The notes beneath the pieces were generated by a model that worked only from the letters and a program-made list of their open reading frames with translations, ran no database searches and was not told the origin of the DNA. A stretch of DNA of 64,000 nt from Halomonas meridiana (lineage in GTDB: Bacteria; Pseudomonadota; Gammaproteobacteria; Pseudomonadales; Halomonadaceae). Location of the stretch: contig NZ_CP024621.1 in the NCBI RefSeq assembly GCF_009846525.1, positions 1,240,001 through 1,304,000 of the forward strand. Reading direction: 5' to 3'. The position numbers and the translations under genes are program-made. Every line of letters begins with the position of its first letter. The stretch's first letter is position 1. Below are positions 44,953 to 54,858 of this stretch, one piece after another.

Positions 44953-45984
44953 TTAACGGTTCAGCCCGGTGGCGCTGAATAGTGGGTTGAGGCTGAAACC
45001 AAGGCTCAAGCGATGCACGCGATGGTTGTAGTCGATCATGCTCTCCCCGTAGCCGTAATAGTACTGCACATGGGCGCGAACGCCATTGAATGCGGGCCAG
45101 CTGTAATCGACCTGCGTGCCGTAATTGCCAGCGCTGGGGTTACCGCGCAGTTGACCGGCAACTTCATGATTGTTCTGCAGACGCTTGGCGAGACGAATGT
45201 CGCCATAGCCGACGAAGCGCTCGATGTCTGGGTTGTCATCGTCGCTCTCCGACTCTGGCACGCGCCAATGAGGCGCAAGGGTGAGCGCCCAATCACCGCT
45301 TTGGAAGGTGCTTTCCAGATATACCCGGTTCCAACTCCGCGAGAGCGGGTCGGAACGGCCATTTGACTGGTGGATGAATGACACGCGATTGCGCGTATTT
45401 ACCCAGCCCAGACCACTCCAAGCGTTGTCGAAGTCGATGAACACTTCAGGCTCGTAGTTGGTTTCCCGGAAAGGGGAGGAGGCGTCGGTATTGTAGGCCT
45501 GCCACCAGCTACGCTGGGTATAGGCGAAATAAACGTCGCCGATGTCACCAAAGACGTTCTCTGCCAAGTTGAACTTGGCACTAAACTGAAACTTGACTTC
45601 GCCGCTATCCGGCTGTACTTCATCGGAAATGCTGCGGAAGTTCTCGACATTCTGGTTCGAATTGTAGCTGATGGGAAACAGGTAGTTGGTACGGTGCGTG
45701 GTGATCGAGAACGGGTTACGCGACGACTCCTGTTCCAACTGACGTCGCTCGCTCAGGTCTTCCAGCGCCGCTTCTACCGGCAGTGGTTCCGGCTCGACAC
45801 CCCGTGCCGCCTCTTCAGGCGCTTCGATTTGCTGCAGTTGCTGGCGCAGTTGGTAAAGCTCGGTATTGAGTGCCTGAATACGCGCCTCAATGTCTTCTCG
45901 GGAATCGGCCAGGGCACTTTGGCTGAGCACGGTCGCGCTCGCGAAGGCCGCCATACCGGTTAACAGCAGTTTTCGGGTAACCAT
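44953..45984 (-). CDS. pldA: outer-membrane phospholipase A1
   Basis: Beta-barrel phospholipase that clears phospholipid from the outer leaflet. The 343-residue precursor has a signal peptide (to about SALADS), a coiled-coil-like linker (IEARIQALNTELYQLRQQL) and the barrel. The catalytic triad His205, Ser207, Asn219 is in FIHQSNGRSDPLSRSWNR, with the spacing of E. coli OMPLA (142/144/156), including the Ser at +8 that binds calcium. The N-terminal linker of about 100 residues is longer than in E. coli. It is divergent from the mscK-like gene. Confidence 0.93.
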   Translation of the reverse strand: MVTRKLLLTGMAAFASATVLSQSALADSREDIEARIQALNTELYQLRQQLQQIEAPEEAARGVEPEPLPVEAALEDLSERRQLEQESSRNPFSITTHRTNYLFPISYNSNQNVENFRSISDEVQPDSGEVKFQFSAKFNLAENVFGDIGDVYFAYTQRSWWQAYNTDASSPFRETNYEPEVFIDFDNAWSGLGWVNTRNRVSFIHQSNGRSDPLSRSWNRVYLESTFQSGDWALTLAPHWRVPESESDDDNPDIERFVGYGDIRLAKRLQNNHEVAGQLRGNPSAGNYGTQVDYSWPAFNGVRAHVQYYYGYGESMIDYNHRVHRLSLGFSLNPLFSATGLNR

Positions 45985-46163
45985 CAACGTGGCTCGCAAA
46001 GTAAGAGTAGAGATATACCAGCGTTGTTTCTATACAGGCCGCCTGTGTAAGTCAACTCTCGATGCAAAGGGGCACGGACAAGATTGCGTCACGATGGCTT
46101 ACCTATGACAATAAGCCCCTTGCCCGACTTAGCGGGTCGACATGTCAATGAGGCATCCGTCAC

Positions 46164-49100
46164 GTGGTTAGAAATGCCCTGAAGGCGGCCATCGGCTGCC
46201 TATGTATGGTGGCGATGTTAGCAGGTACCGCCACTGCTCAAAGCACTCCGGTTGAGCGCGTCCCTCCTCAAGCAGAGCTGACCGAACGCCTAGCGGCGCT
46301 CGAATCGCTCGACACCGAACTCACTGAAGACCAGCAGCGCGATCAGGCGGCACTGACCGCTGCCTTGCAAGCCTACGAGCGGCTGCAGGCCATCGAAGAG
46401 CGTCAGCAGGCGCTGGAACAGCGGGTCAACCAAGCGCCCGACCAGCTGCTGCGCTTGGAGCGCGAGCTGAGTGATGCCGAAGAGGAGAGCCAGCAGCTAT
46501 CGGTCGATCGCCTCAGCGATATGCCTTTAGAGGCGTTAGAGGCCGAGCAGGCGGACGCCGTAGTCGAGCTGCAGCAGCTACAGAGCCAAATGGCGGAAGT
46601 GAACTCCCAACTGCTTGCGGCACAAACGCTGCCGGAGCGGGCACAGCAGGCCATTTCCGATGCGCTGCAGCGCGCCGAAACGCTACGCCGTGAGCACGAT
46701 ACCCGAGCGGCGCTGCTCGCCGACCGCCAGCTCTCGGCCCGTGAGGATGCGCAGCTCATTCAGTGGCGCTTGGAGCGAGCACTGGCTGAGCAAGAGGTGA
46801 GCCTGAACCAACGAGAGCTGAGTGCCAACAGCCGCTTGCGCGAGCTGGCCCAGCAGCGCCGCGACTTGCTGGCCTTGCAGATTGATCAGCAGGAGCAGCA
46901 GCTTAACCTGCTGCAGGGCGTCATCGACCGCCAGCGACGCCTTCAGTCCGAGCAGGCCATTGCCGATGCGGCCAAGAATGACCCACTCATCGCGGAAGGG
47001 CATCCGGTCGTGTTGAACGCTCAGCAGCTTAACCAAACGCTGAGCCTAGAGTTACTGCGGGCAACCGACCGCGCCAATGGCATCGTGCGGGAGAACATCG
47101 AGGCGCAGCGCCAATTGGAGCATGTTCGCCAGCTTCAGCGCAGTCTCAACGAGCAGATGGAAGCGATTCGTGGCAGCCAGCTGCTGTCGCGTATTCTCCG
47201 CGAGCAGCGCCAGTCGCTGCCGGACGTGGTGCCGCGGCGTGATTTACAGGACGAAATCGCCGACCTGCGTTTGAAACAGTTCGACCTCATTCGTCAGCGT
47301 GACCAGCTTCGCCAAGGGGAGCGCTTGGCCACCCAGCGCCTGGAGGAAGCCGGGGTCGATGTCACGCCGGGCTTGGTAGACTCTCTCACCCGGTTGTATC
47401 AGTCTCGTCGCGAATTGGTCGAGCAGCTCGAGCAGGCTTATGGCAGTTTGCTGAGCTCAGCCATCGAGCTGCAGCTCAATCAACAGCAGCTGCTCACCAC
47501 TACTCGCGACCTGCGCGCCACGATCGATGAGCAGCTCTTTTGGGTGGCCAACAGCCGCCCGCTGGATGTGAACTGGCTGCGTCAACTCCCCCAGCATCTC
47601 AAACAGGAGTGGTACGAAGGGGAGTGGCGTGCCGTGTTACCGACCCGCTGGCAGGGACTCTCGTGGGATTTGCTGGTGGGCGCGCCGTTGCTGCTGCTGA
47701 GCGTGGTATTGATCGCCTTACGTGGTCGGATCAAACAGCGTTTGGCGCTGATTCATTCGCAAATTGGCCGTTTGAAGAGCGACACCCAACTGCATACCCC
47801 CAAGGCCGTCCTGCTCAATGCGCTGTTGGCGTCGCCGGGGCCGCTGGCGATTGCGGGAGCGGGCGTTGCCCTGCGCACTGCCGAGGGTGGCCTTTCACTA
47901 GGGTTGTCGCCTGCGCTGCTTCAGCTTGGCTTGAGCTGGTTCGTGATCGCACTGGGGCGGCGCTTGCTGGTGCCCGATGGTGTGGCGGAGCGCCACTTCA
48001 CCTGGGCGCCAGCGTATAACGCGCGGCTGCGCCGCCTGTTGATCGGCCTGGGGGTTGCCCTGGTGCCGGTCGTGGCCATTGCGGCCATGTCCGAACAGAT
48101 GGAAACACCGCTGGCCATGCGGCCAGTGGCCATGGGGCTGTTCATGAGCGGGCTGGTGGCCATGGCTTGGTGGCTGGCGCAGCTCATTCTTGCTCATGTG
48201 CCGATTTTTGGTGTGCGGCTTTTCAGGTTGATCCTGGGGTTGGCGATGGCCGCCGTGCCGCTGGTGCTGATGGGGCTGGTCGCTTGGGGTTACGAGTACA
48301 CGGCGCTCAGGCTGGTGGCGCGCTTTGCCATTACGCTCTACTTGCTGGGGCTTTGGGTCGTGGTGGAAGCGACGGTCGTACGCAGTTTGGCCGTGGCCGC
48401 CCGTCGGCTGGCGTATCGCCGAGCGCTGGCGAGGCGCCGCGCCCAAGTGCAAGAGGGGGCCGAAGGTGGGCTGGAGGTGGTCGAGGAGCCGCCGCTGGAT
48501 ATGGAAAAGATCAATGCCCAGTCGCTGCGTCTTTCCAAGCTGATCCTGCTGATTGGCTTCAGTGCGCTGCTCTATTTGGTGTGGTCGGACCTGCTCTCGG
48601 TGTTGGGTTACTTGGATCAGGTGTCGCTTTGGGAGGCGGGCGAGGGCGATTTGGTCGACAACGCGCTCTCTATTTCTGACTTTTTTACGGCGCTGCTGGT
48701 GGTCGCCGTCACCTTCATCATGGCCCGTAACCTGCCTGGCCTGCTCGAAGTGATGGTGCTGTCACGCTTGGCGCTCAAGCAAGGGAGCGCCTATGCCATT
48801 AGCTCGTTGCTCTCTTACACCATCGTGGGAACGGGCATTGTCATGTCGCTGGCGACGTTGGGGGTCTCTTGGGACAAATTGCAGTGGCTCGTGGCGGCGT
48901 TGAGCGTGGGGTTGGGTTTTGGTTTGCAGGAGATCTTCGCCAACTTCATTTCGGGGTTGATCATCCTGTTCGAGCGTCCTATTCGTATCGGTGACACCAT
49001 CACGTTAGGGAATCTTCACGGCACGGTCAGCCGGATTCGCATTCGGGCCACCACGGTGACCGACTTCGATCGCAAAGAGATCATCATTCCTAACAAGACC

Positions 49101-49499
49101 TTCGTCACGGATCAGCTCATTAACTGGTCGCTGTCCGATAACGTGACCCGCGTGGTGCTGACCTATGGGGTGGCCCATGGCTCCGACTTACCGTTGGTGC
49201 ATCGGCTATTGCGCCAAGCCGCCGATGAAAATGCCCGCGTGCTGGATGACCCGGAGCCTCAGGTGTTCTGCTTGAGCTATGGGCCGCACAGCTTGAATTT
49301 CGAGTTGCGAATTTTCGTCAACGACTTGTTGGACCGCCTGTTCGCCGCCGATGAGGTGAATTGCCGGGTGGATGAGCTGTTCAAGGAGGCGGGAGTGAAG
49401 ATCGCCTTCGAACAGCTCGATGTGTGGCTGCATCGTGAGCAGGGAGAGTCGGTGAAAGTGCAGTCTCAACCGACTCTCCCGCCTGCCACATTGAGCTAG
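46164..49499 (+). CDS. mechanosensitive ion channel (MscK/KefA-like)
   Basis: Channel of 1111 residues close to the length of E. coli MscK (1120). A signal peptide (GTATAQ) leads to a periplasmic coiled coil (about 30-480, very rich in Gln/Leu/Glu), about 11 membrane segments and the MscS core near 910-1080. The core has VGLGFGLQEIFANFISGLIIL and the RIRATTVTDFDRKEIIIPNK beta domain. It protects against osmotic downshock. GTG 46164 is the apparent start. The MscS core is certain; K-sensing is not testable here. Confidence 0.92.
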   Translation: MVRNALKAAIGCLCMVAMLAGTATAQSTPVERVPPQAELTERLAALESLDTELTEDQQRDQAALTAALQAYERLQAIEERQQALEQRVNQAPDQLLRLERELSDAEEESQQLSVDRLSDMPLEALEAEQADAVVELQQLQSQMAEVNSQLLAAQTLPERAQQAISDALQRAETLRREHDTRAALLADRQLSAREDAQLIQWRLERALAEQEVSLNQRELSANSRLRELAQQRRDLLALQIDQQEQQLNLLQGVIDRQRRLQSEQAIADAAKNDPLIAEGHPVVLNAQQLNQTLSLELLRATDRANGIVRENIEAQRQLEHVRQLQRSLNEQMEAIRGSQLLSRILREQRQSLPDVVPRRDLQDEIADLRLKQFDLIRQRDQLRQGERLATQRLEEAGVDVTPGLVDSLTRLYQSRRELVEQLEQAYGSLLSSAIELQLNQQQLLTTTRDLRATIDEQLFWVANSRPLDVNWLRQLPQHLKQEWYEGEWRAVLPTRWQGLSWDLLVGAPLLLLSVVLIALRGRIKQRLALIHSQIGRLKSDTQLHTPKAVLLNALLASPGPLAIAGAGVALRTAEGGLSLGLSPALLQLGLSWFVIALGRRLLVPDGVAERHFTWAPAYNARLRRLLIGLGVALVPVVAIAAMSEQMETPLAMRPVAMGLFMSGLVAMAWWLAQLILAHVPIFGVRLFRLILGLAMAAVPLVLMGLVAWGYEYTALRLVARFAITLYLLGLWVVVEATVVRSLAVAARRLAYRRALARRRAQVQEGAEGGLEVVEEPPLDMEKINAQSLRLSKLILLIGFSALLYLVWSDLLSVLGYLDQVSLWEAGEGDLVDNALSISDFFTALLVVAVTFIMARNLPGLLEVMVLSRLALKQGSAYAISSLLSYTIVGTGIVMSLATLGVSWDKLQWLVAALSVGLGFGLQEIFANFISGLIILFERPIRIGDTITLGNLHGTVSRIRIRATTVTDFDRKEIIIPNKTFVTDQLINWSLSDNVTRVVLTYGVAHGSDLPLVHRLLRQAADENARVLDDPEPQVFCLSYGPHSLNFELRIFVNDLLDRLFAADEVNCRVDELFKEAGVKIAFEQLDVWLHREQGESVKVQSQPTLPPATLS

Positions 49500-49502
49500 C
49501 CG

Positions 49503-50255
49503 TTAGCGTTTGCTGGCGAGCAGGAGAAATTCTCGGTTGCCATCTCCGCCGGTGATGGGGCTCTCTTGCCAGTGGCTGATGGCAAGGCCGCACTGCGCGC
49601 AGGCGGCGCGAATGTGTTGCTCGACGTCGGCGTAGCGGCGAGGGTCGCGTACGATACCGCGCTTGTCCAGCGCCCCAGGGTCCAGCTCGAACTGCGGTTT
49701 GACCAGCGATAGAAGTTGCCCGCCAAGGGGCAGCAGCGCGGCAATCTCCGGCAGAATCAGCGTCTGGGAGATGAACGACACATCCATCACCGCAAGATCA
49801 ATGGGGCGCTCGGCCAGCGCGTTCAACAGCGCCGCTGCCCTGCTCATGTGGCGGGCGTTGAGGCCCTCCAAGCAGATCACGCGCGGGTCGCTGCGCAGGT
49901 GGCTGGCGAGCTGGTCGTGACCCACTTCCACACCAATCACGTGCCGAGCGCCAAACTGTAGGGCGCAATCGGTGAAGCCGCCCGTCGATTGGCCGATGTC
50001 CAGCACGCCTCGCTCGTCGAGGCGCATGTCCAGCGCGTGTAACACGCCCTCTAGCTTGAGCCCCGCACGGGAGGCGTAGCGCTCCTCTGGGTCTTCGTCG
50101 ATATGTAGCGGCGTGTCCAAGGTCCACTTTTCCGAGGGTTTGGTGAGCCGCGTACCATCGCGCAAAAAAACGCGCCCGTTTTTGATCAGCCGTTGGGCAC
50201 GGGTACGAGAACTGGCCAGCCCTTGGCTGACCAGCAGTTGATCGAGTCGTATCAT
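49503..50255 (-). CDS. tlyA: TlyA-family rRNA 2'-O-methyltransferase
   Basis: Protein of 250 residues: S4 RNA-binding domain (RLDQLLVSQGLASSRTRAQRL) followed by an FtsJ-like methyltransferase with the SAM motif LDIGQSTGGFTDCAL and the VSLVKPQFELD segment. TlyA proteins methylate 16S or 23S rRNA cytidines; the hemolysin annotation is historic. It lies 35 bases after the 674-residue gene on the same strand and could be co-transcribed with it. Confidence 0.9.
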   Translation of the reverse strand: MIRLDQLLVSQGLASSRTRAQRLIKNGRVFLRDGTRLTKPSEKWTLDTPLHIDEDPEERYASRAGLKLEGVLHALDMRLDERGVLDIGQSTGGFTDCALQFGARHVIGVEVGHDQLASHLRSDPRVICLEGLNARHMSRAAALLNALAERPIDLAVMDVSFISQTLILPEIAALLPLGGQLLSLVKPQFELDPGALDKRGIVRDPRRYADVEQHIRAACAQCGLAISHWQESPITGGDGNREFLLLASKR

Positions 50256-50290
50256 CGTGGTCGTGTCTATCGTGGTTGAGGCGCCCCGTG

Positions 50291-52315
50291 TTACTGGGGC
50301 CCTGGGTCGGCCTGTAAGTCAGTTGATGGAAGGCGGGTCGCTCCCCAACTACGGTGCAAAAACCCCTTCACACGCTCCAGCTCTTCATCGGTGACGGTGG
50401 CCAGTTCGCCACGCTCCAGCGGGTCGTAGTGATAAATATAGAGCCGTGAGGTGAATTGCTCGAAGGGCAGGGAGGCTTCGCCAAAACGCTCGCCGTTGCC
50501 GGACGTGCTGACCTTGACGCCATCCCCCCAATCCTGGCCGCTGTCGTTGTTGGGGTTGTAGAAGTAGATCCGCATGACGTCGTTGGGATCCAGCGAGGCC
50601 CGCAAAATCGTAATGGCATGCCAGCCGATGAAACGCGCGGCGCTGTCGGTGACGGCGATACCGGCAGGCTGGGGATGAATCAGCGGCTGGTTGCCATTGT
50701 AGTAAGGATGATAGCTGGCATAGAAGTGGCGAATGAACGTATCGACTTCGCTGAGTTTTCCCGTGGCGACATCCACGTTAATACTGAACCCGCGGCCGGA
50801 CCACCAGCCGTGAAATTCGGGGTTCACCCAGCGGTGGGGGTCGCCTTCCCGGCCAATGCAGCGTCGGCCCATTTCCGCGTAAATGCGGTCCAGGTGAGGC
50901 ACCACGATCAAGGAAACCGGGTCGAGGTCCATCGGCAGTTCGGCGGCCACGCCCGATACGCTCTCGTTGGAGGAGATCGGCTGGCCTTCGAAGTGCATGA
51001 TGATTTCGTCATCCCGCGCGGCCCAGGTGACCATTTGCAGCAGATAGTCCGGGTCGTTATACGCCCACATCGAGAGCGCCCGGGCCGATTGGCAGGTTGG
51101 GTTATTGCCCTGGCCCACGCCCAGCGGCAGGCCCAGCATGCACAGCACGCCCTCGATGAGTCGGGCGCGGGGGGAGGCAACCTCGCCATAGGCCAGCGAC
51201 AGCCGAGCCTCGGCCCACTCGGAGAGCTGAAGATTGAGCTGACGCCACATGGCCGGGGCCACCGGCGGCTGGTAGAGGATGCCGCGCTCTAGCAGAAGCG
51301 CTAATCCATACACCGCTTGTGCCGTCGCTGGATAGACGCCGCTGCGAATCAGCGCATGCACCAGCTCGCGGTAGCACAGCAAACAGTCGCGGCCCGTAGA
51401 GGAGAGCCCCAGCGCTTCGGATAGCAGATGGTCGCCCTCTTCCAACAGGTAGCGCAGCAGCACCGCATGGTAAGGGGAGACCAGGCCAGTATCGTGCATG
51501 GCGCGGGCAAAACCGGTGGATTCAGCTTGTAACGTGGCGTTATCCATGCGCTCTAGGCGTGCGCGGTAAATATCGATGCCGGGGTCTTCACGGCACGCCT
51601 GGGTCGGACCGTACAGCGAGCTAACCAGTCTATCGGCCCCGTGGCCGCTGGCTCCCAGGTCGATCTCGGGGTTGGCCTGACACAGTGCGATCTGAGAGAT
51701 CATCTGTTTGATGGCATCGACCTGAATGGGTCGCTGTTTGAGGATGCGCCAAATTTCATCGATCAACTGGTCGATGACGTACTCATAGCCGATGCGCTCG
51801 GCCAAGTGTTGAAACAGGTGGCGAGAGATGTTCGCCAAACGCCCTTGGGTTTCCCGTTCGGCTTCACTGGGCGCATTGAAGAGCAGCCATAGATTGATCG
51901 CCATGACTTGAGTCAGGTAGTGGTGCGCCTGCTCTTGGGAAATAAGGGGATGGGAGTAATCGCCTTTGGCTACGGCCAGTAACCGCAGCTCGCTCAATGC
52001 TTCAATGACGACCACATTGGCATCGGCGCTTTTAAGCGAGTAGGTCGTCAATGTGGGGATTAGGTATTGTGGCGTCTCCCAATCCGACCCGGCAAAGATG
52101 CCAGCGGATTCAAAATCCGCCGCGCGCTGCTCTAGAGCAGCACAGCCGCCCGCCTGCATGAGCACGCGCCTAGCCGTATCCAATACGCGGGGCAGCTTTG
52201 CGGGTTTAGAAAAGGCAGGCGCCTGCGAAAGCAGGCGCACCGCATCATCGAATTTGCTCAGTAATCCATCGAGCTTGCCATCTTCGGTGGAAGTGGCTTC
52301 TTGCTTGGTCGTCAC
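50291..52315 (-). CDS. Papain-like protein of unknown function, paired with ATP-grasp
   Basis: Protein of 674 residues not recognised by name. The N-terminal 350 residues are helical with no clear motif. The C-terminal half carries a papain-like pattern: Gln402 and Cys408 in VGQGNNPTCQSARAL (papain Gln19/Cys25, the same spacing of six), His566 in GWHAITIL, and Asn587 in YFYNPNNDSGQDWGDG, resembling the Asn-Ser-Trp-Gly loop. No signal peptide is visible. It follows the ATP-grasp gene by 30 bases, so the two are one operon. It could be a peptidase, a peptide-bond-forming transferase or a catalytically dead binding protein; the motif match is mine and unconfirmed. Confidence 0.55.
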   Translation of the reverse strand: MTTKQEATSTEDGKLDGLLSKFDDAVRLLSQAPAFSKPAKLPRVLDTARRVLMQAGGCAALEQRAADFESAGIFAGSDWETPQYLIPTLTTYSLKSADANVVVIEALSELRLLAVAKGDYSHPLISQEQAHHYLTQVMAINLWLLFNAPSEAERETQGRLANISRHLFQHLAERIGYEYVIDQLIDEIWRILKQRPIQVDAIKQMISQIALCQANPEIDLGASGHGADRLVSSLYGPTQACREDPGIDIYRARLERMDNATLQAESTGFARAMHDTGLVSPYHAVLLRYLLEEGDHLLSEALGLSSTGRDCLLCYRELVHALIRSGVYPATAQAVYGLALLLERGILYQPPVAPAMWRQLNLQLSEWAEARLSLAYGEVASPRARLIEGVLCMLGLPLGVGQGNNPTCQSARALSMWAYNDPDYLLQMVTWAARDDEIIMHFEGQPISSNESVSGVAAELPMDLDPVSLIVVPHLDRIYAEMGRRCIGREGDPHRWVNPEFHGWWSGRGFSINVDVATGKLSEVDTFIRHFYASYHPYYNGNQPLIHPQPAGIAVTDSAARFIGWHAITILRASLDPNDVMRIYFYNPNNDSGQDWGDGVKVSTSGNGERFGEASLPFEQFTSRLYIYHYDPLERGELATVTDEELERVKGFLHRSWGATRLPSTDLQADPGPQ

Positions 52316-52345
52316 GGTGACTCCTTATCCCAGCCTTGGCGGGGA

Positions 52346-53569
52346 TTATACATAGAAGTCGAGATCTTCTTGGCGTTTGAGCAGATCGCGAATCGTATGC
52401 GCATCGTCGCCTTTAAAGTAGATCAACCCCCAATGCGTACCAAAGGCGGTGCGTTTCGTGACGGTCTCTTCCACCGGTGGTGTCAGTTCGTGAGACTCGA
52501 AGTACGGGTGGTCTTCCGTCTCTTCCGGGATTTCCAGACGGCTGACGACCCGGCGGCGCGGGTAAACCCCAAAGCAGCCCGCGAAGCCGTCGGCATCGAC
52601 GATCTCTTTCGGGAAGAATTCAGCCACTTCGTCTTTAGTGCTTTTCGGATCGAAGACCAGCATAGACGCCTGGTAAGCGTTAAAGCCGTAAACCCGCTCC
52701 AGCAGTTCGAACACCTTGAAGCCCGGCGGACGGTAGGCCACTTCGCCAAAGTACATCTCGCCGTCGCTGGTGACGAAGTATTCGGGGTGAATCAGGCCAA
52801 ACTCAATATCAAACGCCTTGATCAGTTTTTCGATCTGCGCGGTGATCTGCTCACGGTATTTTTCTAATTCTGGAGAGGCAGGTACGAAGACGGAGTAGCC
52901 TAGCGTGACGTACTCGGAAATGTTCAGGAAGGCGATTTTGCCGTCATGAATCCACGCCTCTACGGCGAACTCCCAACCGTCCAGGTGCGACTCCATCAAC
53001 ACCGGAAACTCTTCATCCGGGATGGTATCGACTTCGTCAGGGGTTCGAATGACCCGATGGCCCAGGCAGCCCGCTTTATCAAACGCTTTGAGGTGAATCG
53101 GGTCGTTGGGGTCGCCATCGAGTTTCAGCAGCGTCTGGTTGACCCGCTTGAGGAAGCGAATCACGTCCTCTTTGTCATGGGCTTCTTCGAAAATGCCCAC
53201 GCGAATCCCGCCAAGCTGGGCGCGACGTTTCATCAGCGCTTTGTCACGTAGGAGCAACGATTGTCCGTAAAGACGCGGGTTGTCCAGCAGTACCGAGTTG
53301 ATGGCGCCCGCCCACTCCACGGTCTCTTCGAACAGGGGGATCGCGACGTCGACGCCTTTCTCTTTCAGCGTCTCGGCGATCTCCATGGAGCGGTCGTTGA
53401 GACGCTCGAAGTTCCAGGGGACATAGGGGATGTCGTGCTTTTGGCAGTACTCTTCCGCCCAGTCGGGTGCCACCACGATATATCGACGGTCAAAATTTTC
53501 CGCCGCTTCGATCGCATTGAGGCTCCAGCCTAAGAGGGCGATATAGCCCTTATTGGGATCCTTTTGCAT
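52346..53569 (-). CDS. ATP-grasp domain ligase
   Basis: Protein of 407 residues from ATG 53569 with GAGGAG eight bases upstream; the open frame to 53788 runs into the neighbouring promoter region. The pre-ATP-grasp part (IALLGWSLNAIEAAENFD, IPLFEETVEWAGAINSVL) leads to the ATP-grasp fold (MESHLDGWEFAVEAWIHDGK), with metal-binding Glu276 and Arg280 in YFGEVAYRPPG; Ala takes the usual Asn place, as in the EVAxRPPG subgroup. Such enzymes join a carboxylate to an amine or thiol. The downstream papain-like gene suggests that the product is a peptide or amide. Substrate unknown. Confidence 0.85.
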   Translation of the reverse strand: MQKDPNKGYIALLGWSLNAIEAAENFDRRYIVVAPDWAEEYCQKHDIPYVPWNFERLNDRSMEIAETLKEKGVDVAIPLFEETVEWAGAINSVLLDNPRLYGQSLLLRDKALMKRRAQLGGIRVGIFEEAHDKEDVIRFLKRVNQTLLKLDGDPNDPIHLKAFDKAGCLGHRVIRTPDEVDTIPDEEFPVLMESHLDGWEFAVEAWIHDGKIAFLNISEYVTLGYSVFVPASPELEKYREQITAQIEKLIKAFDIEFGLIHPEYFVTSDGEMYFGEVAYRPPGFKVFELLERVYGFNAYQASMLVFDPKSTKDEVAEFFPKEIVDADGFAGCFGVYPRRRVVSRLEIPEETEDHPYFESHELTPPVEETVTKRTAFGTHWGLIYFKGDDAHTIRDLLKRQEDLDFYV

Positions 53570-53777
53570 GGTGTTGACTCCTCTGGGGTGATGAATGGTC
53601 TTGCCAAATACTCTCTTCACCATACACGACCCAAACCATTCTGGGCTAATTAGCAGCTTCTGAAGCGAAAATAGGGGGAATTCGCTGACTTTGGCGATGT
53701 CTGCTAAAGGGCAACACGCGAATATGGTAGGCTTGCGGCTTAACGATACGTTCAAGTGGCAAGAGGAATAGGCCAAG

Positions 53778-54107
53778 ATGGCGGCCAAGCCGATCTACCG
53801 TGTGGTGGTTCACCAGCAGGGTGAAATTTGGGATTTATACGTCAGAGAGATATTTCAGAGCGAACTCTGGGGCTTTATTGAAGTCGAGGAGTTTGTCTTT
53901 GACGATGCGTCGCGGGTGGTGGTGGATCCAGGAGCGGAAAAACTGCAGCGTACCTTCGAGGGGGTCAAGCGTAGCTACCTGCCGTTGAACGCCATTGTGC
54001 GGATTGACGAGGTGGAGCGTGAAGGCCCGCTAAAGGCCGTGAAAAGTGATGCCCGCGTCGCAGAGTTTCCTCGTCCCTTCCCGTTACCGCCCCGCGGGGA
54101 AGGGTAA
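53778..54107 (+). CDS. DUF1820 family protein
   Basis: Protein of 109 residues with IYRVVVHQQGEIWDLYVREI, FIEVEEFVFDD and LPLNAIVRIDEVEREGP, as in the DUF1820 family of gammaproteobacteria (recalled, not searched). A soluble beta-rich fold is likely. It is divergent from the ATP-grasp gene and followed by a terminator. Function unknown. Confidence 0.82.
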   Translation: MAAKPIYRVVVHQQGEIWDLYVREIFQSELWGFIEVEEFVFDDASRVVVDPGAEKLQRTFEGVKRSYLPLNAIVRIDEVEREGPLKAVKSDARVAEFPRPFPLPPRGEG

Positions 54108-54139
54108 GCGCCTAAGACATGCGCAACGCTTTGAGCGAC

Positions 54140-54174
54140 ACGCGCGGCGGCTTCGTCGGCCACGCGCGTTTTTT
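54140..54174 (+). terminator. Probable terminator after DUF1820 gene
   Basis: ACGCGCG (54140-54146) pairs with CGCGCGT (54163-54169) across a loop that has further GGC/GCC pairing, followed by TTTTTT. Confidence 0.65.
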
Positions 54175-54191
54175 GATCAGGACATGACGTC

Positions 54192-54827
54192 ATGCAAGTA
54201 GAAAAATTTCGCAGTAATTGTTACGCCGCCGCGATAGGCGTGCTGTTAAGCGTGAGCAGCCAAGCAGCGCTGGCTCAATCCGATAGCCAAGCCTGGGTCA
54301 GCGATGAGCTGAGCACCTATGTACGTAGCGGGCCGACAGATGGCTATCGCATTGTGGGTACGCTCAATGCAGGCGAGCAGGTCGAAGTGCTCGACACCAG
54401 CGGTGACTACACACGCGTTCGCAGTAACAGTGGCGATACCGTGTGGGTACTCAGCAACGAGCTGCAGCAAACGCCCAGCGCGCGCCAGCAGCTCCCCGAG
54501 CTGCAAGCTCAGGTAGACGAGCTGACCCAAGAGTTGGACGGTATCAACGAAAGCTGGGAACAGCGGGTCTCCTCGATGACCGAAACGCTAGACATCCGCG
54601 AGCAGCGCATCGCCGATTTGGAAGCCCGTAACCTCGAGCTGGACAATGAAGCCGAACAGTCGCGCCAACAGGTGCGCGCGCTGCAAGCCCGTCTGGATAC
54701 GCAAGAGGAAGACTTGCTGATGCGCTACTTCATGTACGGTGGCGGTGTGGCGGGCGCTGGCCTGCTGGTGGGGTTGATCGTGCCGCATTTGCCGCGCCGT
54801 CGTAAAAAGCGGGACCGCTGGTTCTAA
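54192..54827 (+). CDS. TIGR04211-type SH3 domain membrane protein
   Basis: Protein of 211 residues: signal peptide (to about AALAQSD), a bacterial SH3 domain (about 33-95, STYVRSGPTDGYRIVGTLNAGEQVEVL), a coiled coil (about 98-180) and a C-terminal membrane anchor with an Arg/Lys-rich end. The layout matches E. coli YgiM, a protein of unknown role at the envelope. It precedes tpm by 31 bases. Confidence 0.88.
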   Translation: MQVEKFRSNCYAAAIGVLLSVSSQAALAQSDSQAWVSDELSTYVRSGPTDGYRIVGTLNAGEQVEVLDTSGDYTRVRSNSGDTVWVLSNELQQTPSARQQLPELQAQVDELTQELDGINESWEQRVSSMTETLDIREQRIADLEARNLELDNEAEQSRQQVRALQARLDTQEEDLLMRYFMYGGGVAGAGLLVGLIVPHLPRRRKKRDRWF

Positions 54828-54858
54828 GCGCGAGTTCCCAGTCATCGAGAGGTAGCTC

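Noticed and set aside
49503..50255. Hemolysin A as a virulence factor
   Set aside because: The S4 plus FtsJ layout is that of an rRNA methyltransferase; the hemolysin name is historic.
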